Counted from the first letter of the stretch, positions 1-12,299 are shown. The stretch: DNA of 64,000 nt from Wurfbainia villosa (GCA_025175895.1 CM046004.1:50147359-50211358), one strand, 5' to 3'. Program-made: numbers and translations. Notes: generated by a model from the sequence alone, not told the origin.

Positions 1-2160
1 GTGATGGTAGATCTAATAAATATTGAAGCTGTGAGTAATTGGAACAAGCCAAGGAATGCCAGCGAAATCAGGAGCTTCCTCGGGCTAGCAAGCAACTATA
101 AGAAGTTTGTAGAGGACTTCTCTAGAATTGCAGCCCCTATGAAAGTTCTCACCAGAAGAACAAAAAGTATGAATGGACGGACGCCTACGAGAAGAGTTTC
201 ACGAAATTGAAAAGGAGACTGACCAGTGCTCCCATCTTTACTCTTCCGGACAGTAACGAAGCCTTCAACATGTACAGCGATGTTTCCAAGTTGGGACTCG
301 GAGTTGTACTCATGCAGAATGGCAAGGTCATTGCCTATGCCTCTAGGCAACTCAAGGAACATGAAAGGAATTATCCCACTCACGATCTAGAGCTAGCAGT
401 CATGGTCTTTGCTCTCAAAACATGGAGGCATTATCTATATGGAGCTCAGTGAAGGATTTATACAGATCACCAGAGTCTGAAATATTTCTTCATACAGAAA
501 GACCTAAACATGAGACAACGTAGATGGCTCAAGCTAGTCAAGGACTATAACTGCGAGATCTTCTACCATCCAAGAAAACCGAACAAAGTGGCCGATGAAC
601 TCAGCAGGAAGTCCTGTGCCACCTTGATGTCTCTATCAGTATTATCTCGGCCCCTAGAAAGGGAAATTATGTGTTACGGGGTTGAAATCATTTTCGGACA
701 GCTTTCTACCTTGACGATAGCACCGATGCTATTCGACGATATATTAGAAAAGCAAGCCCATGACCCAAGCATCCAAAGGATCAAGCAAGAGGTCCTAGAA
801 GGAAAAGATGATGGATTTCGTATCGCTAACAGTGGAGTACTATACCTCAGGGATCGCTTATGTATTCCCGACGATCCAGAGTTACGGAAGAGGATATTTG
901 AGGAAGCTCACAGAACCCCCTATGCGATGCATCCTAGATCCACCAAGATGTACCAAGATCTAAAAGGGAAATTCTGGTGGTTCGGTATGAAACGAGATGT
1001 GGCTCAGTATGTCAGTACCTGCCTAACCTTCAAGAGGGTTAAAGCAGAACACTAGAGACTTGGAGGAGCACTACAGCCAATCCAAATTCCAGAATGGAAA
1101 TGGGAAGATATTTCTATGGATTTCATCTTAGGACTACCCAAGACGACGAACGGATATGATGTTATATGGGTGATCGTGGATAGATTGACGAAGTCTGCCC
1201 ACTTCCTAGCAATCAAGATGACCTACTCGACTGAGCAACTGGCTCAATTATATGCTAGGGAAATTATCAGACTACATGGGATTCCTAAGACCATCATTTT
1301 TGATAGAGATGGTCGCTTTATTTCCCATTTCTGGGAATATGTTTAGAAGGCCCTTGGCATGAAGCTATTATTCAGTACTACCTTTCATCCTCAGACCGAC
1401 GGATAGAGAGAAAGGGTGAACCAAGTACTAGAGGATATGTTACGAGCTTGCGCCTTGGATTTCAAAGGGAGCTGGTGTCGATACTTATGCTTGGCAGAAT
1501 TCGCCTACAATAATAGCTACCAAGCTATTATTGGAATGTCACCCTACGAGGCTCTATACGGGAGGAGATGTAGATCTCCTATATGTTGGTAAGAGGGTGG
1601 TGAAAAGAAGGAGATGGGACTCCAAATAGATTTCATTGACGACACCACCCGAGCTATACAAAACATCTGCCAAAAGATTAAAACTGCATAGAGCCGGCAA
1701 AAGAGCTATGCGGATATGCAGCGTAGACCATTGGAATTTGAAGTCGAGGATTCAATATTCCTCAAGGTAGCCCCTATAAAGGGAGTGATGAGATTCGGAA
1801 GGAAGGGTAAGCTGAGTCCGCGCTATGTGGTACCATATCCGATACTGAAGAGAGTCGGCAGGGTAGCTTACGAGCTAGAGCTGCCTCAAGAGATGTCTGT
1901 TATTCACAACGTGTTCCACGTTTCGATGCTCAAGAAGTGCATTTCCATTACAGACCAAGTAATTGAGCCACAAATAGTGCAAATTCTAGAGGACCTAAGT
2001 TATGAAAGTCGACCTATCTAGATACTAGACCGAGAAGTCAAAAGACTAAGGAATAAAGAGGTGCCCTTAGTGAAGGTCCTGTGGCAAAGTCAACAGTACG
2101 AAGAAGCCACCTTGGAATGCGAGGAGGACATGAAACAGAAGTATCCAGAGTTGTTCTAAG
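1..2160 (+). pseudogene. Gypsy pol remnant: RT end, RNase H, integrase, chromodomain-like tail
   Basis: Residues typical of the RT thumb (EIRSFLGLA) occupy the first 170 bases. After a frameshift near 170-207 one frame carries the rest. RNase H keeps its four acidic positions (MYSD, DLELA, YTDH, VADELSR). Integrase follows: the zinc-binding part has two His (near 910-935), but the CxxC reads CLTF, so the second Cys is lost. Core residues are visible in SMDFI, DRDGRF and RERVNQ. The C-terminal part (VFHVSMLKK) leads to a tail ending EEATLECEEDMKQKYPELF, as in chromodomain-bearing Gypsy integrases. In-frame stops lie near 450, 1053, 1344, 1404, 1590, 1689 and 2019. The product would polymerise, degrade and integrate element nucleic acid; this copy cannot. 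Confidence 0.9.
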
Positions 2161-2195
2161 TTTCGATGATGAAACTTTTAAAAGGTATGAAGGAC
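2161..2195 (+). other. Gypsy polypurine tract region before the 3' LTR
   Basis: A purine-rich stretch (AAAAGGTATGAAGGA) separates the pol stop codon from the LTR start. This is where plus-strand DNA priming is expected in LTR retrotransposons. It is somewhat decayed. Confidence 0.6.
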
Positions 2196-3029
2196 TATAA
2201 CGCCCGAAAAATTCCTAGCAAATTTTATAAGAATTTTTACATGATTATAATGAGCTTTTATGTGGGGTCTTTCAAAAATAAAAGAGAATAGAGTCAAAAA
2301 GGATGCATGGCCCAGGGTTCGAACCCTGAACCTCCAAGCAGGTAGCTAAACCTTAAGATGCATGTTGTAACCAGAAGCCCAGTAGGGGTGTGCTGTTAGA
2401 AGGGTAAGAGAAAGGATACATAAGGGTAGGGGAGGCAAAGGGACACCTTCCCTTAGAATAAATAGGAGTAAGTGAGGAGGCAAGAGAACAACAAGTCATT
2501 CTCTTCTTCCTTTCTTCTTCCTCCACTGAAACCCACTCCTCTCCTTCTTCAATTTTTGAAATCTCAAGGAGAAAAAGAGGCCTTGTCTTGGCACCAAGGG
2601 TATATTCTTATAGTAAACCAAGCGAAAGGATGTAAGTAATCCCCTCACCTGCAGTACAAGTTGTTTCGATTGTTGATTTTTTAAAAACCCTCTTTGAAAG
2701 TTTCGGCCAAGACCCACTTTATGCTTCTAATGATTTTCCATGCCATGTTTTGTATGTATATGATGATAACATGTTGATAGATAGGCTTGTACATGTTGTT
2801 TGAGTGTTTGATTTCAATGCCCCTCCTTGAAAGTTTCGGCCAAGTCCCTATCTATGCTCCTAATGATCTTTCATGCCATGATCTATATATAATTGATGTT
2901 AACATGTTGTTAGTTAGACCTTGTACAAGTTGTTTTAGGGTTTGAATTATTAAGAGCCCCATGAAGATTCGGCCAACCCATGTTTATGCTTGTTAATGAT
3001 GTTTCATGTCATACTATATATGCATATGA
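2196..3029 (+). repeat. Gypsy 3' LTR, first part
   Basis: The LTR starts TATAACGCCCGAAAAATTCC, with the canonical second base G changed to A. A B-box-like palindrome GGTTCGAACCC lies at 2316-2326. From about 2695 tandem units of about 130 bp begin, each containing TTCGGCCAA and an ATGATGTTA(A)CATGTTG-like stretch; they continue after E1 at 19457. The last five bases (TATGA, 3025-3029) are the left target-site duplication of E1. No coding sequence is seen. Confidence 0.8.
2695..3029 (+). repeat. About 130-bp tandem repeat array in the Gypsy LTR (left part)
   Basis: TTCGGCCAA recurs near 2701, 2831 and 2961, and after E1 near 19529, 19663, 19801 and 19937, at spacings of about 130-138 bp. The uninterrupted LTR therefore held at least seven units. 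Both E1 and B landed inside this array. Confidence 0.8.
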
Positions 3030-4702
3030 TGTTAGTATGAGCCCTTAGTTCCAATTATGAGATGATTGGTGAGGGAGATTTTTGTATTATATTCTTGCAT
3101 TAATAAAGGCAAAGATTGATTATTATATTTCTTTATGCGTGTGCCAGCTAAATAAATATAATAATGCCCATGAATAGTAGATTGTTATCTACAGTATATC
3201 AATTGGTAGAATTGATTATGAGAAGCTGTAGAGAATCCTATTCTTAAATATTCCTAGTCGAGTATTGTATTAATAGACAAGGGCTACATTGATACATTGA
3301 GACTAGAATGTAGGTCAATGGATGACTTGATCTCACAAGTCATGGATATATGATATCACATTGATACATGGGTATATATATTGGAGACTATATATACTGA
3401 ATTGACCCACCATGAGAAAGTATCATGGATCGTTATATGAGTGTCATATACTTTCTCATGTGACTATTGGTATGAATAGTCCTTAGACCTGAAGTCACTA
3501 CGGTTCCCTACATAAGGAGTTATGTACTTTGGTATCGTCTAACGTCACACCGTAATTGGGTGACTATAACGGCGATCACTGAGTATGTAATGAATTATGC
3601 GGAGGGATGTGAGTGATGTAGATGGGAGATATCCCTCCCATATGACAGGAGTGATATCTTTGGCCTCTTGATAGAGTAGGACCACGAAATGCATGGCCAT
3701 GCTCAAATGAGTCAATATGAGATATTGAGCTCATTTGTTTGAGTGAGTCTACTTGGGGATCAAGAAACATAAAGATTGATAAGAGGGTGACACGGTCTAT
3801 GCCTCATTGATCGATCTGAGATATCAAGGATAGAAGGACACTGTCATATGATAATAGTCACGGAAGAGGTTGTCGGATCTCGACATTCTCATCACTTGGG
3901 TAGCAATGATGTATTGCTAGATGCCGCTCATTGCTTATGTATCTAAAATGATTTTGGATACATTGCCAATGTTTTGAGAGCCTATAGGGTCACACACAAA
4001 GAACATATTATTTTGGAGAGGAAAACATTTTGGTTTGACTAAAATGAATTATTAGTTAATTGGATTAACTAGAATGAGTAAGACTCATTACTTGGCTAAA
4101 TTTGAGTTGGACTCAAATTGGTTTATGTTGAGTTAGACTCAAGTCAAACCAAGAGAAGAAGGCTAAAATGAATAATACACGAATTAATAATATAATACAC
4201 GAATTAATAAATGTGGTTTTAAATGGGATTTAAAACTCATTAATGTGCATTTAATGAGCATTTATTGACTTCCTTTATTTTACCATGGAGAATACGGAAG
4301 TGCATTTAATGTCTCATTAAGGTGTATTATGGTTGCTTCTTCTTCTTCAACGTGGACAATGAAAAATAGAATCTGATTTTATTTTTTTTTTCGTTGACAC
4401 AACAAGAGGGCCAAGTACCGAGTGGAAAAGTGAGACCTTGGAGTGGTTGCTAGCACAACCGAAAGGGCTTACCTCTTCTCTCCAAGATCGTGTGTGTGTG
4501 CACCATAGAGGCGTGGACATTCTGACCACGCTGAGATCCGCAAGTGTTGCTGACTGGAATTCGAAGGGCACGCTTCGAAGGTAATCTTGATTCCTATAGG
4601 ATAGAATCGATAATTGAAACGAGTATATTTTTTTTGCTTGGATCTCTGGAGGGATCCTAAGTTTTCCGCTGCGAATTTTGTTTATCGCTCGGGATCCCTA
4701 CA
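3030..4702 (+). repeat. E1 5' LTR
   Basis: It runs from TGTTAGTATGAG to GGGATCCCTACA and matches the LTR at 17778 over its whole length with scattered substitutions and small indels. A pyrimidine/A-rich segment (TTTTATTTTTTTTTTCG) lies near 4378. No coding potential is supported. Confidence 0.9.
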
Positions 4703-5226
4703 TATGATGTTAGATAGACCTTGTACAAGTTGTTTTAGTGTTTGAATTCTTAAGAACCCTCCCTTAGGGTTTCGGCCAACCCATGTTCATGTCCTCTAAT
4801 GATCCTCCATGCCATGCTACATGTATATAAGATGTCAATATGATGTTAGTTAGGCTTTGTGTAAGTTGTTGAGCATTTGAATCCTTGAAAACCTCCATTA
4901 GGGTTTCGGCCAAACAATGTTTGGGATACCAATGATTCCCCTTGCCATGTTTTATATGTATATGATGTTAACATGTTGATAGTTAGACCTTGTACAAGTT
5001 GAATTAGGGTTTGAATTCAAAGGATTCCTCCCTTGGATGTTTCGGCCAAACCATGTTTGGGCTACCAATGATTCCCCTTGCCAGGTTTTATATGTATATG
5101 ACGTTAACATGTTGATAGTTAGACCTTGTACAAGTTGAATTAGGGTTTGAATTCTTAGGATTCATCCCTTGGATGTTTCGGCCAAAACTTGTTCATGCTC
5201 ACCAAGGATCTCCCATGCCATGATAT
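4703..5226 (+). repeat. Duplicate of the Gypsy LTR segment next to E1's 3' LTR
   Basis: It matches 19452-19986 base for base apart from scattered changes and one missing 11-bp TATGATGTTAG unit. It begins TATGA, like E1's TSD, and ends GATAT, like B's TSD. It holds TTCGGCCAA tandem units. It lies inside E1 between 5' LTR and interior, where no Gypsy sequence should be. I read it as the first part of a copied patch. Confidence 0.85.
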
Positions 5227-7132
5227 TGATGGGTTGGTTTCATTGATCCGTGAGGGGAAATTTTGCTTCCCACTTCGCTTTGGTTGTTTGTTCATGGCGA
5301 TCCCATCGATGTCCCTGGATTAAAAATTTTTTTAATCCTAGACAAAAGGGATTGCCCAAACAATCAAGTCATCGTCGTGCTATTCGTTTAGAGAGGTCAC
5401 TTGAACAAACTCGTTGTTCAAGCGACCAACCTCTATTCTACGAGTAGCCGCGGAATAGACGATGTACGGATCGTCGGTTTTTGTATTTATGTTCAGGATC
5501 CAAGTATTATTTAGCCACAAACAGAATTTATCATGCTCATAATTGGAACAAACAAATACAAGCAAGTAACAAAAGAGAATAGAGAATAGGTATACCTCTC
5601 GATCTTCTAATGTATGACCTTCCTTCTTTCGGACGTCGTGTGGGCGACGATCTACCAAAAGTTGAAGATCCTAGATCGCCAATCTTCCTTCCTTGCTCAT
5701 TTCGAGCAAGAGGAAGAATAGAAACAAAGTTCTATTCCTTCTTTCAACCAACCAACAACCTCCAAGGAAGGAGCTTGGCGCCGGCCAAGAAGGAGGAGGA
5801 GATTATGGTGGAAACCAGCCAAGACACCAAGGGAAAGCCCTATATCTTGTTTCCACCACCTAAGGAGAAGATGAAGAGGGTATTTGGCTGCTGGCCAATG
5901 GCTGGAAAGGGATGGAGGGGCGCCGGCAACTTGAGGAAGGAGAAGAAGGCAAGGAAATCTTTCCTTATTAGGTGCCGCCCAAGCCCAAACTATAGCTCCT
6001 ATCTCTTGCCGCCAACCTCCAAAACCCTAACTTCCCTTGATTGAAACTCCACGCCAACCCCTTGTCCTCCTTTTATAGAGTTAGGGATACGCCTCCTTTT
6101 AATCTCCACCATTGGTTCTAGGGATTTAATCTCAATCGTCGAATCTAGAGATTTAATCTCAACCATCAGATCTTAGAGATTTAATCTCTACCTTTGGATC
6201 TAGAGTTTTGTTTCTATCCATTGGATCTGAGCTTCATGAGGTGTTAATAGGCTACATTAGGAACCATGAGGAGGAGTTGGATCTTTGGCACCCATGTATC
6301 AAGCCCACATAAAGTCCAATCCACTAATGATAATCCAATCCACTAAAGGATTATCATTGATCTACCACACCAACCCCCATAAGATAATAAGGGCTCCATA
6401 TATTATTTGTACATTTTCTCTCCGTGTTTAAGATCTTGAATGTCTGTCGATTAATTAATTTACTAACCATTAATTAATCAACATCTAACTCCATGAGTAG
6501 TACCACTCAACATTTCCATCATGCCGGACCAAGTCCACCTGCAGGGTTTACATGATGAACCTTATGAGCTCCTCAAGGGGACATCATCATCCTAATATAT
6601 AGGACATGGTTTCCTCCTATAATCAATGACACACCATATAAATAATATCATTTCCCAACTTACCGAGCCTATCGATTTAATCTATAAATCTTGCCCTTTG
6701 GTAAATCAAAGATATGAATACTAAGTATATGTGCCCATTATTATATCGGGATTAAGAGCATGTACAAAATAATATCTGAGGTCCGATTCGATTATGTAGT
6801 CAGCAATAAATCGAATCACCTCTAAGTTGGTCTTACTCAATACACACAAAGTGCGCTAGTGTGATTCTATGGTCAAGACAAACCAATACCAAATCACACT
6901 ACAACCATTCTGATGGTTTGTCCAAAGTCATCTCGGTTGTGAGTCGTTACTTATACTTTACAAGGAGTCGATAACATGATCTCCCATGTGACACCATACA
7001 CCATGTTATCTACAATGTAATGTATTAGACAATATTGCATAACCATAAAAATGCAAACAATAATCATGTGATTCTTATTTCAAAATAAAGATGTTCATAC
7101 AAAAGATAGACTTTTCAGTATACATCCCTACA
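5227..7132 (-). repeat. Extra copy of a B-family LTR (LTR A)
   Basis: TGATGGGTTGG to ATACATCCCTACA, 1906 bp, nearly identical to the B LTRs at 19987 and 38347. It has GATAT on its left, as the LTR at 19987 does, but ATCTA on its right, so it has no TSD pair and is not an independent solo LTR. It keeps a GAATAGAGAATAGG string also present at 38347 but shortened by 7 bp at 19987, so the copy predates that deletion. About 25-bp tandem units (GATTTAATCTCAACC-like) lie near 6114-6205. No gene is supported. Confidence 0.85.
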
Positions 7133-8242
7133 ATCTATGATTAACGGGACCGTCGTGGTGTTGCGGCTAATCGGCATAGCGGCTTAAAAATTGCACATAA
7201 TAAAACTGATAAATAAAATAATTTATTAAATCATTGTGAATGATTTGTATATGGTGCATGGTTATGGCCTAGGACCCAATATTATTGTGGTTATGTGTTG
7301 TAATTCATAATACGGCCTGCGTGTCGTCATATGTATGTGGGTGTTGTAATTTTTTACACGGCCTGCGTGTCGTGCCTTCACTTCTATTTTCTAGTTGTAA
7401 AATAGATTTAGACTCGAATGTAACTCGAGTGTTCTCATTTTGTAATGTACAAAATAAATAAGCAATGAAAGTCCATTGAAGGTGGATGTTACAAGGACGA
7501 TGCTGACAACACATGCTGACCAAAGGAAGCGCTTGGAGAAGATGCTATCCCTAGGGTAACCAATCGATTTTCTCATTGTCTTGAGAAATCGTAGAATAAG
7601 GGCCATAACCATGTCACGTTTAGCGTATATGTGATATATTTTGTGTGTATGTGATGCATGCTAGAAAATCTGTTATCTTAAAATTAAGTCAAATGAATAT
7701 GCCTACCAAAGTTTGGTACTCATAAACTACCTCGATCATTTGTGTTGGGTTTGCCAATGCAAAGCAGTGCATTTTATCTTGGTAGAGTGCGAGAGGACAA
7801 TTGTGATGTCCCGCTATCAAACATTGGATGAGACTTCACTAAGTGTCTCAATTAGATTGAGAAATACTTAGAGGCATTTCCTAATAGTTAGGAGACACGG
7901 ATAAGAGAACATTTATACTAAGTCTTGGGCGATTAGCCAAAGCTAACTCAAGATGATGTATAATGTGAATCTTGATCCATTATTCCAAGAGTTGCATACG
8001 ATGCAATTGGTAAAATGTTACCTACCTAGTGATACTAAATCTTGGGTGATTAGCCAAAGCTAACTCAAGGTGAGGTATTATGTGGATCTTGTCCCACATG
8101 AACTTGAAGCTCAATAGAACTGGTATGACTAGCTCCTATTGAAGCTAAGGGAATCAGTGAGAGTCTCATTTAATTAAAGGCCTAATTAAATGATTTCAGA
8201 TATAATATTCATTTTTGCATATTATTTCTGTTGTAGATTACT
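7133..8242 (+). other. E1 leader (untranslated)
   Basis: Non-coding sequence between the patch and gag. The first four bases (ATCT) still match what follows the B LTR at 21885; then the sequence is unrelated. No TGGTATCAGAGC-type primer site is present; a TGG at 7156 is the only nearby candidate and has no recognisable tRNA match. Two direct repeats are visible: a GTTGTAATT..TACGGCCTGCGTGTCGT pair (about 7297-7380), and a roughly 57-bp unit with GATTAGCCAAAGCTAACTCA at about 7922 and 8040. Confidence 0.7.
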
Positions 8243-9345
8243 ATGTCTTCAAATACGTCAAATACCCTCTCTCTGCGATCGGTACTTGAGAAGGACAAGC
8301 TCAATGGAGCAAACTTCATTGACTGGTTCAGAAATTTGAGAATAGTTCTCAAACAGGAGCGGAAACTCTATGTCCTAGAGCAACCCATTTCTGAACCACC
8401 CGCCAATAATGCTACTCATACAGATAAGGATGCATACAAGAAGCATCAAGATGATGCATTAGATGCATCATGCCTTATGCTTGCAACCATGAACTCTGAG
8501 CTTCAGAAGCAACATGAGAACATGGATGCCTTCGATATGGTTGCACACTTGAAGCAACTATATCAGGCAAAGAGGTACGAGAGATCTAAGGTATCTAAGG
8601 CATTATTTTCATGCAAAATGCAAGAAGGAACACCCGTAGGAACTCATGTACTCAAGATGATTGGGTATGTTGAGAACCTTGAAAGATTGGGGTTTCCTTT
8701 AGGCCAAGAGTTGGCCACTGACCTTATTCTATATTCGCTGCCTAGAGGCTTTAGTCAATTTGTCATGAATTATTACATGAGCGAAATTGACAAACCATTA
8801 CCTGAGCTCTTAAGCATGTTGAGAATCACGAGAGCAATCTTAAGAAGATGCAACCTGGTACTAATGATGTACTTATGGTTAAAAAGGGCAAGGGTAAGAA
8901 AAAGTCTAAAGGAAAGGGTAAGACCCAGAATAAAGATAAGGACAAAGCATTGAAGCCTAAAGGTGGGGTGGCCAAGGAAGGGACTTGCTTCCACTGCAAG
9001 GAAGCTGGACATTGGAAGAGGAACTGCAAAAAGTATCTCGAGGAAGTTCAGAAGAAGAAAGGAAGTGAGACTTCCACTTCAGGTATACATGTTATAGAAG
9101 TCAATCTATCTATTTCTTCCTCATGGGTATTGGATACCGGTTGTGCTTCTCACATTTGTACCACTGTGCAGGGCTTGAGAAGAAGTAGATCTTTGACAAA
9201 AGGAGAAGTGGACCTACGTGTTGGCAATGGCGTAAGAGTTGCTGCTATAGCTGTAGGAACATATTCCTTATAATTACCCAGTGGTTTAATTCTAGAACAT
9301 GAAGAGTGTTATTTCGTACCTACAATAACTAAGAACATTATGTCT
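8243..9345 (+). pseudogene. E1 gag and protease (Copia)
   Basis: The start ATG opens MSSNTSNTLSLRSVLEKDK, a typical Copia gag N-terminus, followed by a UBN2-type capsid-like region. A frameshift near 8825 shifts the frame just before the Lys-rich linker. The zinc knuckle CFHCKEAGHWKRNC (CCHC intact, about 8989-9030) would bind element RNA. The aspartic protease motif WVLDTGCASHIC follows near 9124, with canonical DTG. A TAA stop lies at 9271-9273; the same frame then continues into integrase. Gag would form cytoplasmic virus-like particles and protease would mature the polyprotein. Confidence 0.88.
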
Positions 9346-10600
9346 ATATCTTGTTTGGAAAAGAAAGTTTTTTCATTTATAATTAAGGACAAGTGTTGTT
9401 CTGTATATTTAAATGAAATGTTCTATTGCAGTGCACACTTGATGAATGGACTCTATGTTCTAGACCTTGAAAACCCAGTCTATAACATAAATATCAAACG
9501 ATTCAAATCTAATCATTTGAATCAAACATATCTTTGGCATTGTCGCTTGGGTCACATAAATGAGAGTCGCATAGCCCAGCTCCATAAGGATGGATTACTG
9601 GACTCATTTGATTTTGAATCATATGAGGTATGTGAATCTTGTCTTTTAGGCAAGATGACCAAGACTCCATTTAGAACGAAAACAGATTTGTTAGGCCTCA
9701 TACATAATGATGTATGCGGGCCTTTCAAAGTCGCAGCAAGAGGAGGTTATCAGTACTTCATCATATTTACTGATGATTTCAGTAGATATGGATATGTGTA
9801 TTTTATGAGACACAAATCAGAATCCTTTGAAAAGTTCAAAGAATTCAAGAATGAAGTACAGAACCAACTTGGTAAGAGTATTAAGATGCTTCGATCAGAT
9901 CAAGGTGGGGAATACCTAAGCCAAGAGTTTAGTGACTATCTAGTTGAGTGTGGGATAAGATCACAGCTCACTCCACCTGGAACACCACAGTTGAATGGTG
10001 TATCTGAGAGGAGAAATCATACTCTATTAGATATGGTACGATCAATGATAAGTCATACAGAACATCCTCCTTCCTTCTGGGGATATGCTCTAGAGACCGC
10101 CGCTTTTACACTTAATTGTGTTCCTTCTAAGGCAGTCGTAAAGACACCATATGAGATATGGACTGGGAAGAGTCCCAAGATGTCTTTTATGAAGATTTGC
10201 AGTTGTGAGGCTTACGTACGACGTCAAGTATCAGATAAACTAGGCCCCAAATCAGATAGATGCTATTTCGTTGGATATCCCAAGGAAACTAAGGGATATT
10301 ACTTTTACAACCCCACACAAGGCAAAGTGTTTGTTGCCAGAAATGGTGTTTTTCTCGAAAGAGAATTTATTTCTAGAAAAATAAGTGGGAGTAAAATTGA
10401 TCTTGAAGAAGTTCCAGATACACAAAATAGCACTGATACCTTAATGAAACAAGAACAATCATCACAAGGAGTTGTGATACAACCTGTTCAGGTAGACCAA
10501 GCTCTGCGCAGGTCTAATAAGATACGTCATCAACCTGAGAGATATTCTTTTCTCTTGGATGATAACGATGGTATCATGCTTGATGAGCCGACATCCTATC
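9346..10600 (+). pseudogene. E1 integrase (Copia)
   Basis: One long open stretch, without its own start. The HHCC zinc domain is intact (HCRLGH ... CESCLLGKM). The DDE core is intact: Asp in NDVCGPF, Asp in LRSDQGGEY, Glu in NGVSERRN. A C-terminal region (YEIWTGKSP, FVGYPKETKGYYFY) links to RT. The frame is lost near 10600, where the RT frame takes over. By family it would insert element cDNA into host DNA. Integrase upstream of RT confirms Copia order. Confidence 0.9.
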
Positions 10601-11856
10601 GTAGTCAGAATGAGCCCAGATTCTGAGAAATGGCTCGAGGCCATGAGATCCAAAATAGAATCCATGTACACTAACCAAGTCTGGACTTTGGTTGATCCAC
10701 CTGAAGGGGTCAAACCCATTGGGTGTAAGTGGGTCTTTAGGAGAAAGACTGACATGGAAGGTAATGTGCATATCTATAAAGGGAGATTGGTAGCAAAAGG
10801 ATTCAAGCAGATTCATGGTATTGACTATGATGAAACCTTTTCTCCAGTTGGGATGCTCAAATCCATTCGGATCATGCTTGCTATTGCAGCTTACTATGAT
10901 TATGAGATCTAGCAGATGGATGTCAAAAAAATATTTCTTAATGGAAATCTACTCGAGGATGTGTATATGACACAACCTGAGGGTTTTGTCGATCCAAAGG
11001 ATGCTGGAAAGGTTTGTAAGTTGCATAGGTCCATTTATGGTTTAAAGCAAGCTTCTAGAAGCTGGAATCTTCGTTTCGATAATCCGATCAAAATGTTTGG
11101 TTTCATTAAGAACGAAGATGAACCTTGTGTCTACAAGAAGGTTAGTGGGAGCTCAATTGTTTTCCTCATATTGTATGTAGATGACATACTGCTCATTGGA
11201 AATGATATCCCTATGCTGCAGTTTGTGATGACTTGCCTTGGGAATTGTTTTTCAATGAAAGACTTAGGTGAAGCAGCCTATATTCTAGGCATCAAGATCT
11301 ATAGAGATAGATCTAAGAGATTGCTTGGCTTGAGTCAAAGTACATATGTGGACAAGGTGCTTAAGAGTTTTGCCATGCAGAATTCCAATAAGGGATTTTT
11401 GCCAATGTCACATGGTATGAGTCTTTCGAAGACTCAATCTCCCTCTTCTAAGGAGGAAAGAGATCGCATGGATCAGATCCCTTATGCATCACCTATAGGA
11501 TCTATCATGTATGCCATGATTTGTACTCGCCCCGATGTCTCGTATGCTTTAAGCATGACGAGCAGGTATCAGTCAGATCCCGGTGAATGTCATTGGACAG
11601 CTATCAAGAATATTCTTAAGTACTTGCGAAGGACAAAAGAATATTTCTTGATATTTGGAGGCAATGAGGAGCTAGCTATAAAGGGTTACAGTGATTCGAG
11701 CTTCTAAACTGACAAGGATGACTCCAGATCGCAGTCAGGGTATGTATTTTGCTTGAATGGTGGCGCTGTGAGCTAGAAGAGTTCGAAGCAGGACACAGTT
11801 GCAGATTCTACAACAGAAGTCGAGTATATTGCTGCGTCTTCTGCAGCAAAGGAGGA
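10559..11856 (+). pseudogene. E1 reverse transcriptase and first part of RNase H
   Basis: GCKWVFRRKTDMEGNV and LVAKGFKQ start the RT. A TAG at about 10910 replaces the Trp expected before QMDVK. The catalytic YVDDILLIGND is intact (about 11174). RNase H begins near 11690 (GYSDSSF), with stops at 11705 and about 11776. The reading then runs through ADSTTEVEYIAASSAAKE and is cut at 11857 by viral sequence; it resumes at 17457 with IWIRKFITK. Little or no Copia sequence is lost at the insertion. Confidence 0.9.
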
Positions 11857-12009
11857 ATTAATTGCAGCAATTGAAATCTAACAGCTTGTGCACCTTGTGC
11901 AGATTATTACTTAAAGTAGGAAGTAACAGAACCAGCACCTGTCTAGCACAATGATAAAGCACTGATCAAGGAGTTAACGGAATGCAAGGACATACATTCC
12001 CAACTTAAG
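11857..12009 (+). pseudogene. Pararetrovirus fragment at the left edge
   Basis: The first bases match, in opposite orientation, a stretch near 13133-13150 at the end of the coat-protein piece. Bases 11981-12009 repeat the start of the RT/RNase H piece at 13737. The part between is viral by position, but I cannot assign it to a domain; it has several stops in every plus frame. Confidence 0.55.
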
Positions 12010-12299
12010 CACTATTCGAAAGAGGTTTTGTACTGTGATGGTACTGCAAAACCTATTGCTGGTGGCTCTATAACTTATGTTATTTTTAAGATTTTTAGGT
12101 ATGAGCTTTCAACAGACTGATTTTCCAATTCGCTCATCCACCTATTAAGTTTTTCACCTCTTGCAGGACTTGTTCTATTTTTCTGACACTTGTCCTTAAC
12201 TCTTTTGCTAGGACTTCTTCCTCCGCTAGGATTGGTTGTATTATTGTTTTGATTTCTCCAAGCTTCGGGCTTCGATTGTTGATAATTTCTTTTTCTAAA
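12010..12299 (-). pseudogene. Pararetrovirus ORF1 end / ORF2 start, inverted copy 1
   Basis: The reverse strand matches 15610-15902: ORF1's C-terminal helical segment (LRTSVRKIEQVLQEVK) and the overlapping start of ORF2 (MSELENQ). It is joined abruptly at 12300 to plus-strand movement-protein sequence. Confidence 0.8.

Noticed and set aside
2311..2330. A tRNA gene, from the B-box-like GGTTCGAACCC
   Set aside because: No A box, acceptor stem or cloverleaf surrounds it; it lies in the Gypsy LTR.
5250..5447. A conserved 65-residue ORF, also at 20010 and 38370
   Set aside because: It recurs only because the LTR recurs. It shows no domain and has unpatterned changes.
3030..7132. A 4.1-kb LTR for E1, since 3030-7132 and 17778-21884 match end to end
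   Set aside because: The match contains two complete LTRs with different termini plus Gypsy sequence. The second LTR belongs to B, whose interior begins at 21885. E1's polypurine tract, TG..CA ends and TSD fit a 1.67-kb LTR.
5227..7132. An independent solo LTR of the B family
   Set aside because: The right flank is ATCTA, not GATAT, and the left flank is the same insertion site as B. It is part of the copied patch.
8848..9273. A separate small zinc-finger gene
   Set aside because: It is the nucleocapsid and protease part of E1's gag-pol after a frameshift.
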